DNA of 64,000 nucleotides from Floccularia luteovirens (lineage: Eukaryota > Basidiomycota > Agaricomycetes > Agaricales > Squamanitaceae). The DNA lies in NCBI GenBank assembly GCA_009739215.1, contig VSJF01000001.1, forward strand, positions 3,100,001 to 3,164,000. The letters run 5' to 3'. The notes under the pieces are model-generated. The model did no database searches. It was not told the origin of the DNA and worked only from the letters and a program-made list of their open reading frames with translations. A program made the position numbers and the translations under genes. Shown here piece by piece: positions 1-10,767 of this stretch (within the stretch, counting starts at the first letter, position 1; each line of letters begins with the position of its first letter).

Positions 1-610
1 GTATGTTACAAATGCACGTGACTTGTATACTCTTGACTGCAATTCTGAATACTCCACACTATACCTATGCTAATACCTCGCTCATCGTTACACTCGTCTC
101 TTTACATCAATTCTCCTATTCATATTCCATCTTCATCTTCACAAACTCTGGATACCACTCGTTAATTACACTGGCTGGCTTCCCAATCAACACAAGAGAT
201 CCCTTCTCGATTTAGCTTTGTGCTTCTCTGGACCAACACAGCTGTGCCTTTCCACCTGGTCCTGTACATGTCTCTTATAACATAACATATGCAGCATTTA
301 GTCCTTCCAAACCGCGAGTCTATGTCCCATATGTTCTTGTCTGTGGGTCCCACATTCATATGCCACGACGGCCCGATAATGTCCTCTTGGAAGATCAATA
401 CCTGCGTCATGCCGCCGCCTATCCATGCTCGTCACTCGAAGTGTATTGGTTTAAAACAGAGTCCCATCTTCGCCAGTATCAGGGTTCCCGATCAAGAGCT
501 TACATATTATTTTTATCAAAAGAAACACCCCATGATACTCTGCGCAGGCAAAACCCCGTAAAGTGGTGCACGTGCTTTACATCTTTCGTACCACATGTAC
601 CAAACTCCTC
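1..610. other. No gene recognised at the left edge
   Basis: Open frames here are short and overlap on both strands, and none matches a family I know. Part of this stretch is probably 3' flank of the MOSC gene that ends near 666 or 611 on the minus strand. Confidence 0.4.
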
Positions 611-665
611 TCAAATTATATTATTTGCTCTCACTGTGCGTTCAAAGGCCCGCCTCACCTCCGTT

Positions 666-2319
666 TCATTGGTAGCGTCCCATTTTCCTCACAAACACCG
701 GATCTCCCACCCTGACTATACCAGAAGCCTGAGGAACACCATTACATCCAACGCAGGGCTTGTTCATCTGCTGATCATCAAGCCCAGTCCTGAACTTCAT
801 TAACACCTTGTATGGAACGGCTTTGTCCCGCTCGCCCGTCCCAGGGCTTACATTTGGGAGCTGATAACGCGGTGTTATTTATAACTTCCATGTGGGATTG
901 ATTAGATCTTACCAGACAGCGGACGCATCTTGAGACCAATGTAATTGGTGGTGTATCTGCAGAGCCGATTGCAATCTCCTCCCAATGGTCTTCAGCAAAA
1001 GGACCTCCACCACGGATGACTATGTTTGGTCTGAATCTATTGGTCAGGTAGTCAGGTGATGCTCAAAAGAGGGGATAGAATCATAAACGAGGTGTTTCAT
1101 TGGGTGTAATAGAATGGACGGGATAACGGACGGAGACGGACCTTTCGATGATGACTTTATCGCTTCTCCATGACTCGCTGATTCCTTGTGTCCCTATATA
1201 TCCGGGTATTTGTTGATCTACTGCGACTGTACTTTCTTCTGAAAGAACGAGCAAAGGATAACCATCCTGATACATAAAGGTCCCCTTCAGAGATGGGAAC
1301 GTAGTCGTTGGTTCTAATGGACGTGGTCGAGGTCCCTTGTATAACAACTGCACCGGCTTTCCAAAATACTTCGATAAGATAGTTGATGGAGATGGCTGTG
1401 ACTTTGGTAACGTTTCACAAATGTAGCCATCCACAAAAACTCCCGTGGGCCAAACTTTAAAACCCGTAAGTCTAAAATATAAATATCAGTCATCCCCCCA
1501 TAGGAAGAAGTTGATTTGAACTGACAGTTCCCATGTTTGGAGAACCTCTTGTGTCGGCTGCAATGGAATGGAAAACGTTTCACACTCTGACTCCTCCGGG
1601 AATGATACTTTCAGCGTGCCGTTATGTGGTGAAGCAGCATCCAACTCGATACGAGGAGTGATCAGCACCATCTATATCCATAATTAGGGCAAAACAATTG
1701 AGTCGTACTTCGAGAATGTAGTGGAACTGCAGGTGAGCAGACCTTTGGAAACTCTCTCGCGGTAATCACGGCGTGGGTTGTTGCATCGATAATACACCAT
1801 CTTCTATCGTTCTAGTTGGTGGGGACAACATAACTTATTATGTTATATAATCTGAGATATCAATGAAATCACCTCTAAACCCTCGGGATAATACCTTGCA
1901 TGTTGTACAGAAGTGCCTCGACAGCTCTACGCAGGTTAACAACAGCCAGCGAAGGGAACAGGGTGGAGATCAAGGAGATATCAGTATAATCCATTCAATA
2001 AGACAGCACATGATGTGTTGTTAATCGAAATAGATTTACGTTGGAAATCAAGAACAGTGAGACAGACCTTGATTGGATGTATGAATATTTTAGATACACT
2101 AACTTGTCCAGGGGGCGGTGGTTTGACTTCGCTGCTTGGGGTCCGATGGACGGCATTACGATCGGTTTGCATGGTGGCTATATTCGAGCGAGTCTGTTGA
2201 GAGCGATAAATTACAACACTTGCAACTAGCGCTGCAGCTACAGCTGCCCACGTGTACGTTGGAAGACCCTCGAGAGGTGCGAACGTGGGATGAGACATGG
2301 TGCCGTGGGAGGACGTCAA
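666..2319 (-). CDS. MOSC-domain protein, mARC-like (molybdenum cofactor sulfurase C-terminal family)
   Basis: Spliced minus-strand gene. Exon 1 (2319-2068, 84 codons) starts with a membrane-anchor segment near residues 20-38 (YTWAAVAAALVASVVIY) and ends in SKIFIHPIK, the start of the MOSC N-terminal beta barrel. The next short exon reads SCRGTSVQHARYYPEGLE, a hallmark of the family. Later exons give KYFGKPVQLLYKGPRPRP and then the MOSC core, FRPNIVIRGGGPFAEDHWEE. A Cys-rich segment SRCVRC leads into NVSPGTGERD, where the molybdenum-ligating Cys lies in mARC proteins. Family members carry Moco and reduce N-hydroxylated compounds; the substrate here is unknown. As written the frame stops at 666, soon after GDPVFVRK. 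Removing one T from the run 683-686 (A on the coding strand) would extend it to a stop at 611 with coherent residues, so the 3' end may hold a +1 insertion. Middle exon edges are approximate. Confidence 0.85.
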
Positions 2320-2684
2320 AATATTTTCCTGACTGTACGTGGCTAGATAGTAGTAGTCTGAGATTCGACCTTCTCCTTCGCGATAAGGGGAAGGTGCAGC
2401 TCTTATATGGATGCCTTTTAGTAGCTAAGAAAACTACTTTGTCGACGCTTTGTTCTCGGAGCTGGCTTCTTTATGTACTACCGCTAATCCAGGGGTAGTA
2501 GGGTTCACTTATTGGGGTTGTGGTCCTCATAAAGTCCGAGCAGCTTCTTCGCTGAAATGTACGCCGGGTGCGGGTGATCACAACACCAATGAACATAAAT
2601 ATTGTTTACGCGACCGGATCCAGCCAAACAAATGTATTGTCCACACATATCGTACAACATATCATCTCATTCTTTCAAGGCGAT

Positions 2685-3293
2685 TTAACCAGTCCGCAGA
2701 ACCAAGTGCACACCACTGTCTGTGCTAATGATATCACTCATCTGTCCAACTTCCAACCCAAAAGCAGCATCTTCGAATGGCTTTTGCATCTGTCCAGGCC
2801 CAAACCACCCCAGGTCTCCTCCATTAGCGTGCGAAGAGCAATCAGAGTGGACTGATGCCAACTCTGCGAACTTTTCAGTAGAACCATTGATTTGAGCTTG
2901 ATATTCACGGAGGATAGAGATTGCTTCTTCTTTCGAACGAGTTATATTTGCCTTGTAGATTATTTAAATCAACTAATCAGCATCATGTTGGTTTCACTCA
3001 CTTCTTTCCAACTCGACGGCCTTCTACTCCCGTTATGTTTTATCAACAGATGGCTGGCACGAACCTGTCCAGCACGGGCACCTCCTTTAGATGCATTTAA
3101 ATATTCCTTCGCACCAGGGAGTTGATCAATCTCCTCTTGTGTAAGCTCTGGGGGAGGGTCCCAAGATGATTGCTTAGTTTCGACATTCAAGAAATATGGC
3201 AGTTGCCTAGAGCCGGACATGCGGACTTCCCATTGAGCCTAGCTGTTGTTAGTTTCTATGCCATGTAAATGAAATAGCTACTTTGCACACCAT
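2685..3293 (-). CDS. ESS1: Peptidyl-prolyl cis-trans isomerase, Ess1/Pin1 (parvulin) family
   Basis: Phospho-Ser/Thr-Pro isomerase, known to act on the RNA polymerase II C-terminal domain and on mitotic phosphoproteins. An N-terminal WW domain (about residues 3-33: WEVRMSGSRQLPYFLN, then QSSWDPP) is followed by a parvulin domain. Catalytic and phosphate-binding residues are visible: SHLLIKHNGSRRPSSWK has the His, Lys and paired Arg that bind phosphate; SDCSS carries the active-site Cys; GDLGWFGPGQMQKPFEDAAF and GVHLVLRTG supply the rest, including the C-terminal His. Length is about 165 aa, normal for Ess1. The start codon is the entire first coding exon (3291-3293). A 52-nt intron (3239-3290) with a CTAAC branch site follows, and exon 2 opens with GCTCAATGG. 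A second intron follows SWKE. The same frame extends upstream of 3293, but the short start matches the family better. Its 3' end lies 365 bp from the MOSC start. Confidence 0.92.
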
Positions 3294-3615
3294 TATTGCT
3301 TTCTGTGTTTGAAGAATTCGGCGAAGAGTGATAAGTATAAACACACGATGGTGTACAGCCTTGAAGATTATATAACCAGTGATCACGTTTGCTGTTGCAC
3401 TCTGCTCAAGGTCAGGAAGAGAAGACCATCTTAACATTAGTGACCATTACACACTGCGCTACGATCTCAATAACATAACAAATTTCGGATTTTACAAACA
3501 TAAATCCTTTGTTTATTGGTTACCCCGGTCATAGCACTCGTACTATTATGAAGGCCTAATTTGGATACCTCGATACACAACTACTCACGGCTCTTAATCA
3601 TTACCTACCTTTAAT

Positions 3616-5587
3616 ATGTCAAACGATCTAAATGGTGGCTATCGTCACCCTTTTATGTTTGGTGCACATTACCTGGGAGGTTTGGGTGGTGAGTGAGTTG
3701 ATGACTTGGAACTGCTGAACAGGAAATTGAACCAGACCCTTCTGTTCTACAGACAACCCCAGAACTGTGAGATCTCTCACTCCATACCCTGAGCTTTGAG
3801 AAATCTTATGTGGAATCAATCAGCTATCAGACTTGGCAATGTCCCAACTATCTGCGGAACTGCGGCGGAAAGACAAGTGGTGGATAAACTTCCGTGATGA
3901 ACCGACCAAACGTTCTTGGAGAGGAGCAGCTCGGGAACGCATCTGGGAAGTCCGTACACCGTCAGCAACTGCGCAAGTGAAGCTTTCACATAAACAGGTA
4001 GGTTTTCACACACAATGACGAAACACCCTTTCGATTATTGTATGATTACTTGAAGATCGATTATGTATTGGATGAACTCTCAGGTTACGCTGCTTTGAGA
4101 GATGAACGGAACAATTGGTAAGCTGGCATCATAGCTGTCTTCCTTCCAACTTTCAACGATATGTATGAAGTCAGGTTTCCTGCTTCGAACGTATCTGGGA
4201 ATCTGATTCCATTGTCGATGAGTCTATGAGAGAACAGTTAATCAATGAACTGGACAAGCTATCTCCGACACCCCTCAAAGATCCAAGTGACACCACAATT
4301 GACTTGATAGACCCCATGTTGTACTGTCTCGTTTACGGCTCCACACTCGTTTCACGGCTTGACGGTCACCTACAGCCTGTGCCCCCGCCTCCAAACAACA
4401 ACAGTTATACCGTCTCTACCAGATTTTCACTTCTGCCCTCTGACGTCTACGTTTCTCATGATGGTTCGGCCAGATTTCTCTCGTACATCAACAATCTCCA
4501 TCCTAGACATAGAAGCTTATACATTCTTCTCGAATCTTGTTTGACAAAACTTCTCCCGTTATTCGAACACACCCTCACGGATTTACACCGGAGCAACCCG
4601 TTATTGCAACGCATTCAGGGTACTTGTCGATATGATGTATGGGATGAACCAGATCCTCCGCAGTACTCGGATGATGAAGAAGGCTGGTCGGTGTATGAAA
4701 GAGAAATGCGGCACTGGGTCTTAAATAGACCTATTCAGCTCCCGGAGGTAAATGATACCGGATACGCTGGGGGACTGGAACATAGAAGATATATCGTGAG
4801 TTTACGGGAAAAGAGACTCCAACTCATTGTTAGAATAACCAATACCCACATTGTAAGCATTAGCCTGAATTTATTTCCGCTTGAATGTTTCTCCTCAAAA
4901 AAACCCAACCTGTAGACTCGCGAAAATCCGAATTTCCCAGGTTCTGATTGGCATGTGGAAGGTATGAGGAATGAGCGCATTGTCGCTTGTGGACTTTATT
5001 GTTTGTCTGCCGTGGGTTTTCGTTGGCAATGACCTCTATATCTCCCTTAAAACCTCACATACCAGGAAAATGTCAGCCCAAGTCAAGTAAAATTCCGGAT
5101 GGCCGTAACATACCCTCGTGGTTTTCCGGCAGGCGATACAGGGGGTACTCTAAGAACCTGGGGAATCCAAGACCGGGACTCGTGCCATCAATACATTGGT
5201 TCAGTCACACTACGAACTGGTCTAGGCCTCGTCTTTCCGAATATATACCAACATCGTCAAACAACATATTCATTGGTTGATCCAGAGAAACCTGGCCATT
5301 GCACTATGATTTATTTCTATCTTCGTGATCCTGACATTCCACCTAGAATATCTACTGCAGTGGTCGGTCCACAGCAAAAGAAATGGATACAGGAAGCAGT
5401 ATCTGAGTCTCTTTCATCGCATCTACCGATCGAATTGATCGAAAAGATCATAGAAGACGTGGAAGGACTGATTGATGAAAAGACGGCCATTGATAACAAG
5501 AAAGAGATGTCACAAATTCTGGAAAACTTTCGGCGAGCAAACAATAATTATCATTTTTGTTTACCGTTTGACATATGGCAAGTTTAA
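3616..5587 (+). CDS. DUF4246 family protein (divergent copy)
   Basis: Multi-exon gene of the fungal DUF4246 family, whose function is unknown. The assumed start at 3616 gives MSNDLNGGYRHPFMFGAHY. Next come KDKWWINFRDEPTKRSW, IDYVLDELSGYAALRDERNN, the large exon with LIDPMLYCLVYGSTLVSR, and YINNLHPRHRSLYILLESCL. The C-terminal half keeps the two most conserved blocks: GSDWHVEGMRNERIVACGLY followed by ENVSPSQVKFR, and IYQHRQTTYSLVDPEKPGH followed by FYLRDPDIP. The spaced His-x-Glu and downstream His resemble an iron-binding facial triad, but that is inference. It is shorter and less conserved than the second DUF4246 gene at 50738-52740. Exon 2 (around 3726-3780) and its splice sites are uncertain, and so is the start. 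It is convergent with the MFS gene, with about 110 bp between stops. Confidence 0.78.
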
Positions 5588-5698
5588 ACAATGTGTCAGA
5601 TCGTAATGATTGAGAAAGAATAGATTGACAAGTGATAGTTATTCATGTTCATCAAGAGTACAATTGCTTCGGGACAAACCGTTTCCACGATGATTGTA

Positions 5699-8209
5699 CT
5701 ATCGCTTCTCAGTTTCAGCTCCAACAACAAATAGATGTGGGTGTCGTGCAACCTAACAGAGATAATCAGAATCAGATTATACGTCATATTGAAGACATAA
5801 TGTAGAACGTGGACTTACATAGGACCTGATGCGTTTGCCATAAATATATATCGGAATCGAGGTGAGCCAACAGAATGCTTGACAAGAAGCAAGGATGAGT
5901 AGTGATACTTTGACACCCCTTCGCATGATCATGCCATTCGCAAAAAATGTAAACCCGTAAAGAACCATATTCTTGAAGAAGTTACTCAAAGCCAAGACAT
6001 GCAAGGCGTTTTCACCATGAGTATCGAGCAAATAAGTCACAGCGGCGGAGCCGGACACCACCATACTGAAATTCGCCAATCTGCCCCCAGTTTCATGAAT
6101 TCAGTTCGGAGGGCAAGAAAAGAAGAACCTACGTAATGCAAGCAACTGCTCCAATCCACGGCATATTATGGGTTGTACCCACTATTTTCCGACCAATCAG
6201 GATCAAAAGAAAACAGAAAATTCACACAGGATCACCCACCTGCCCAACCAGCGTATCCAAAAACTCCAAATAACATCGTGGAGATAAAGAAAATCCGGAA
6301 CTCTGGTTCATAAATCCCTCTATTACGTTTCGCGAGCCACACTGTACCCCAGTCGGTCAGCGGTCCTGTGACACACATGGCGATAATGATTCCAACGATT
6401 CCACCGAGATTTGTCAGACCCTTCTCGAGTTGTGAAAAATTGTCATAATAACGTAAAATAATAACTCACGATCTGTGAGGCATTGAAGTTGTATTCAATT
6501 GTGAAGATTGTAGAGGAGCAAATAGGGAGTAGACCTTTTATCATCAGTCAAGTAAAGTCTTGTTAAACATTTAGCAGAGAACCACATACTGAGCCAGACT
6601 GTCTGCATTCCGTGGACAAAGAAAATATACCACGTCTAGAAGAACGATAGGATATAATTGAAACTTCCAAAAATATGCGCCTGAATACGACTCACCATGG
6701 GTGACAGCAAGAATGGGAACGGACGGAAGAAGATCTTCAGCATATTTACATTACTAAAAGTCCCATTCCATAATCGAAGCTGTTGAATATAGCTTTTCCG
6801 CTGGGCTTGCTCATCGGCGGACGAATATTGTTCTTCAAGACTTTGTTTCTCAGAAAATTCGGCGGTGTTCTTTGGACTATTGGTTGGTCTTGTATATGTG
6901 GTCTAGGTCAAAGTGAGATGAGATGTTTTTCTGAATAAAAAATTGGCGTGAATGCAGACCTCTGGGACGAAGAAAAACACCATAAATACGCTGAGGCCGA
7001 GGGGAATTGTGACAAACCAAAATCCCATCTGCCAAGATAAGTTCTGTATAACATAACTATAAAGTAGAGGTCCACTGAACAGGAAAAGTTGGTTCCCGAC
7101 CACAATTAGAATTAGAATTCAAAGTGCATACAGTGTGATTCCAGCCATGATAGCGAAACTCCAGATTACAGATCGACTTCCCCGTTCATGTACGCTAAAA
7201 ATATGGGAGTTAGGGTTGGGCCATGATAACCATTTGCGTAGCTTACAAGTAAATTTGTTCAATAGTAGATGCGACCAGACTTATCAGCCTGTTAGTGGAC
7301 AGCAAGCCTTTCACTGATATAAAACTTGTACCTCTGGAGTGCGGACATTCCGAAGCCTTGGAATAATCGAGATGCCCTTATGCAATATTAGGGCTAACAG
7401 CACACCATATACAAGATATGAACATCTAAGAAAAATTAGCATATCGACACCCAGATGTGAGAATACTTTTAAACAAACCAAAGTGACGGAACAAAAATAA
7501 ACAATTCTATGGCCGAACTTAACCGCCAACGTATTTTGTAAAAGCCTACAGCAAATTCAACGTTGCATAGATATGCATTCTTCTAATGAACACGTACATG
7601 AAGCAACCAAGGCCCAAGAGGATAGATCCAAAGGCCGAAGCAACATCATCAACGCTGACGCCAAATTGATCTGATAGAAGGACATATCCAGGCCCAACCA
7701 TCGGTGACAATGCACCATCCAGTGTCGCTGCAAATGCCCTAACAACAAGATCAGGAAGTTCAGCAACAGCTCGCATTTTTGACCGCTTACAAAGTCCAGA
7801 AACAGGCCTCTTTCTTCCATCTTGGCCAATTTAATCTACAAAATAGGTTATATACCGGTGGTTTAATTGTATGGGAAATAAAAGTCCTTACGGATCGTTG
7901 GGGTCATCGGATGGCTGAGGAACAAGTATAATGTGGCCATTTCTTCCAGCTGCTCTCTTCAAACCGCCAGCTTCGTCAATTGCGACCTGTCAATCACAAT
8001 ATACAAATTCGTGATACATTTCTGAAGGGAAGTCGCAAAAAACTGACCTGCTTTCCACGAATGAATCCCAAGTCGGACAACAATGCCGTTCCAGGGACCG
8101 TTTCAAGATATTTGTCCTCTGTGGATGGGGTGTTAGGTATACTAGTAGTTGTGGGGGGTGCAAGATGATTCACCAAGTATTCCAAAACCCATTGTGGGGA
8201 TTCAAGCAA
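5699..8209 (-). CDS. Major facilitator superfamily transporter (fungal DHA1 type)
   Basis: Plasma- or vacuolar-membrane transporter of about 500 aa in many short exons. The cytosolic N-terminus (MLESPQWVLEYLVNHLAPP) leads to LVPQPSDDPNDPLNWPRWKK, the signature before helix 1 of fungal DHA1 drug/polyamine transporters. Helix 1-2 is AFAATLDGALSPMVGPGYVL. Helix 4 carries ASRLFQGFGMSALQ, and VHERGSRSVIWSFAIMAGIT follows. A variable central loop is rich in charged residues (EEQYSSADEQAQRKSY). Helices 7-12 include LTNLGGIVGIIIAMCVTGPL, LFGVFGYAGW and the C-terminal YGFTFFANGMIMR. The protein ends VARHPHLFVVGAETEKR, coded after an intron that ends at TTAG. Substrate cannot be inferred. Individual intron edges in the middle are approximate, but the start, first three exons and last exon were traced base by base. 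Confidence 0.9.
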
Positions 8210-9058
8210 CTCTGCTCCGCTTCGGTTTACTATATATATCTATTAGGACAAAGTGTATCCCTATAATTGCAATGCACAAAGAGCGCTTAATCATTGATGC
8301 ATCATATCTTAAGTTGATGGACTTCGCCTTACTTCTCAAACAGAACGAATCGACCGCAATATTACCCACAGACTGAGACGAACACACATATCTCTATCCC
8401 TCCCATCTGTGTGCATGACAAATTTAGATAGGCTGTTCAAAAAATCGAAGGATTCCTCACATGAAGACTGCGGTGATGAACCGGTTCTATATACACCAAG
8501 CAGGTAAGCATACGACTTTCACGGAAAATGTGGAGATGCGGACGCAGTTTGGCCGTTCTAGCTTAATCGAAGTCGCCGGTTGAATCAATGACCCGCAAGC
8601 TGTGAAGTCAAATGAGCACTTACCATGCCAAGGAGACACGTGTTACGTTGCAGAAATAGATTACAATGAACTTCTACAGCGATGGATACGTTATGGCGGT
8701 AGCATGACCGTAGATGTCGATAAGGAGGGGAGGCGGAAAATAGTTTTGCAAAAAGTCGCCAATGAGAAATTTTGGCTGTTTACGATTAAATGTAATGATC
8801 AAATGATCGACAATCAATCACGCATTAGTAGTATCCCTATTTTAGTTCGACACAACATTGTCCGACCCTCCGTTTACGAACTTAAATGTCATTATATTAT
8901 GTTATATCTAAGTGTACTCCATGATCAGATTAAAAAAACAAGACATATTTACAAAAGGACAAATAATTAAGAAAGCATAAGCCGACTAGCAATTTCCTCC
9001 GTCCAGCCGAGTCAATTAGAGATGTACGAAATTCCATAGCCACCCTTAAAATCCCAAC
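8210..9058. other. Intergenic, about 850 bp between the MFS and GalE genes
   Basis: Promoter of the MFS gene and 3' flank of the GalE gene. A 122-codon plus-strand frame (8602-8970) starts MKSNEHLPCQGDTCYV; I recognise nothing in it and it is AT-rich like its surroundings, so I do not call it a gene. Confidence 0.4.
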
Positions 9059-10575
9059 TCACTGTGCTCCGTAACCCTGAGGATTTTTCGTTTGCCAATT
9101 CCAAAGATCTTTGCACATTGTTTCAAGGTCTTGTGGAGCCTTGAAGCCAAGCTCTTTTTCCGCAAGAGTAGGGTCAGCAGTCAGGTCTGGAACATCACCT
9201 CGGCTGTATTACAGTAAATGGCGTGAAAAATTAAAAATATCACTGGACAAAGAATGACCGACCGTCGACCAATAATTTCGTATTTGTAGTCGAATCCAGT
9301 TGCTTTACGCATGGCTTCAACAATTTGCAACACACTCACTCCTTTCCCCTTCCCAAGATTGTAGGCTTTGAAGAAAGCTTTCGAGTCTGGTGTGAATATA
9401 GTTGAATCATCGCCAAGTGCTTCTAAAGCTAGGACATGTCCAGATGACAGATCCAGTATGTGGAGATAATCGCGGACACAAGTACCATCTCTGCGTGATG
9501 TTACAGATATATGGTAATCAACCAACCGTAATGACGCACGGAGTCGGGTAATCATTCCCAAAAACTTTGAGTGTTGCATCCTTCACACGTCCTATAGCCA
9601 TATGGGCAAGTAGCGGGAGAAGGTTTCCGGGCCTGCCACGAGGGTCCTCACCAATCAAACCAGATGAGTGGGCACCGGCGGGACTATTTAACCGTTGGGT
9701 TAGTTATAAACGCAACCCTGAGAAAAGTAAGAAATGTCACTTGAAATAACGCAATGATATTGCCCGCCACTTTTGATCCGCTGCGTTAACTGAATTAGTG
9801 TGTTATCGACTCAGAAACGGCTCAGGACATACCATGACACATGTCATCTATGATAGTTTCTACCATGACCTTTGTCTTCCCGTAAGGACTATCCGCTTGT
9901 AATCGTGTTGTTTCTGGGATGGGTATGATAGGTGGTGTGCCATAAACAGTGGCGGATGATGAGTATACGATTCTGTTGCACTCATATTCCGACATAATTT
10001 GAAGGAGTGATATCGTGGCTGCAACGTTGTTGGCATAATAAGTCAGCGGAATTTCCGTCGATTCTCCTACTGCCTTATATGCCTATAAACAAATTATTTT
10101 CATGACTTAAGACCGTGAATCTACCAAATAGGAAAACATACTGCAATGTGAATGACTCCCCAAATGCCTCCTTTTCCATACGTCTCGAAAACGGCTCTTA
10201 TTTGTTCAGGTTTAGTGAGGTCGCATTTATGTGTCTCAATCTCTGTGGATTTTATGTCTTGTTCGGTGGCATCTGATGGTAGTTCTGATTTAGAAAGCAG
10301 AGAAACGCGGGAGAGGGATGCAGAATTTGAGTTGTGGTTGTTGTCGAGGGAGATAACCTTGTAGCGTCGGGATTTTTGTAAAACATAAATGACGTGTGAA
10401 CCTGTTGGCTGATGAATCAATGGTGTTGACAGGATGAGGGAACTAAAGAACCAATGTATCCTGCTCCCCCTGTCACAAGAACGTACTGATGGGTTAAAGT
10501 CAGCCTGAAGGGATTTTCTACCAAATCCCATGCCCTACATACCTTGAGGGGTGTCAATCCGTTAGACATAGACAT
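9059..10575 (-). CDS. GAL10: UDP-glucose 4-epimerase
   Basis: Interconverts UDP-glucose and UDP-galactose in the Leloir pathway, using bound NAD+. A short first exon ([11 protein letters not shown]) is spliced to [13 protein letters not shown], the Rossmann GxxGxxG loop, then to [20 protein letters not shown]. The catalytic centre is complete: YSSSATVYG supplies Ser/Thr and SPYGKTK the YxxxK pair. Downstream are [19 protein letters not shown] and [18 protein letters not shown], and the C-terminus ends [14 protein letters not shown], as in eukaryotic epimerases. At about 380 aa it is a stand-alone epimerase, without the C-terminal mutarotase domain fused to yeast Gal10. The start at 10575 is the first of two in-frame ATGs six bases apart. 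Neighbours do not suggest a GAL cluster. Confidence 0.95.
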
Positions 10576-10767
10576 AGTTGAGATGTTAGTATGTTCGCTT
10601 TATGCAGGTGTTAGCGAATTTGTAAGTTTATATAAACGTAGGAAGATGTTAATCGGATCATCATTGAGTCGCGGTTCTCGATCACGCAATTCCAGTGTAA
10701 CGACTGTACACATTTTTTAAAACGATTAACCTAGCTTTCGTACACTAATTGGCCTTATTCTATGATA

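Noticed and set aside
360..803. 147-codon plus-strand frame
   Set aside because: Its right part is antisense to the MOSC C-terminal exon, which has clear family homology on the minus strand.
8602..8970. 122-codon plus-strand frame
   Set aside because: No family motif, no promoter or splice context, base composition like the surrounding spacer.
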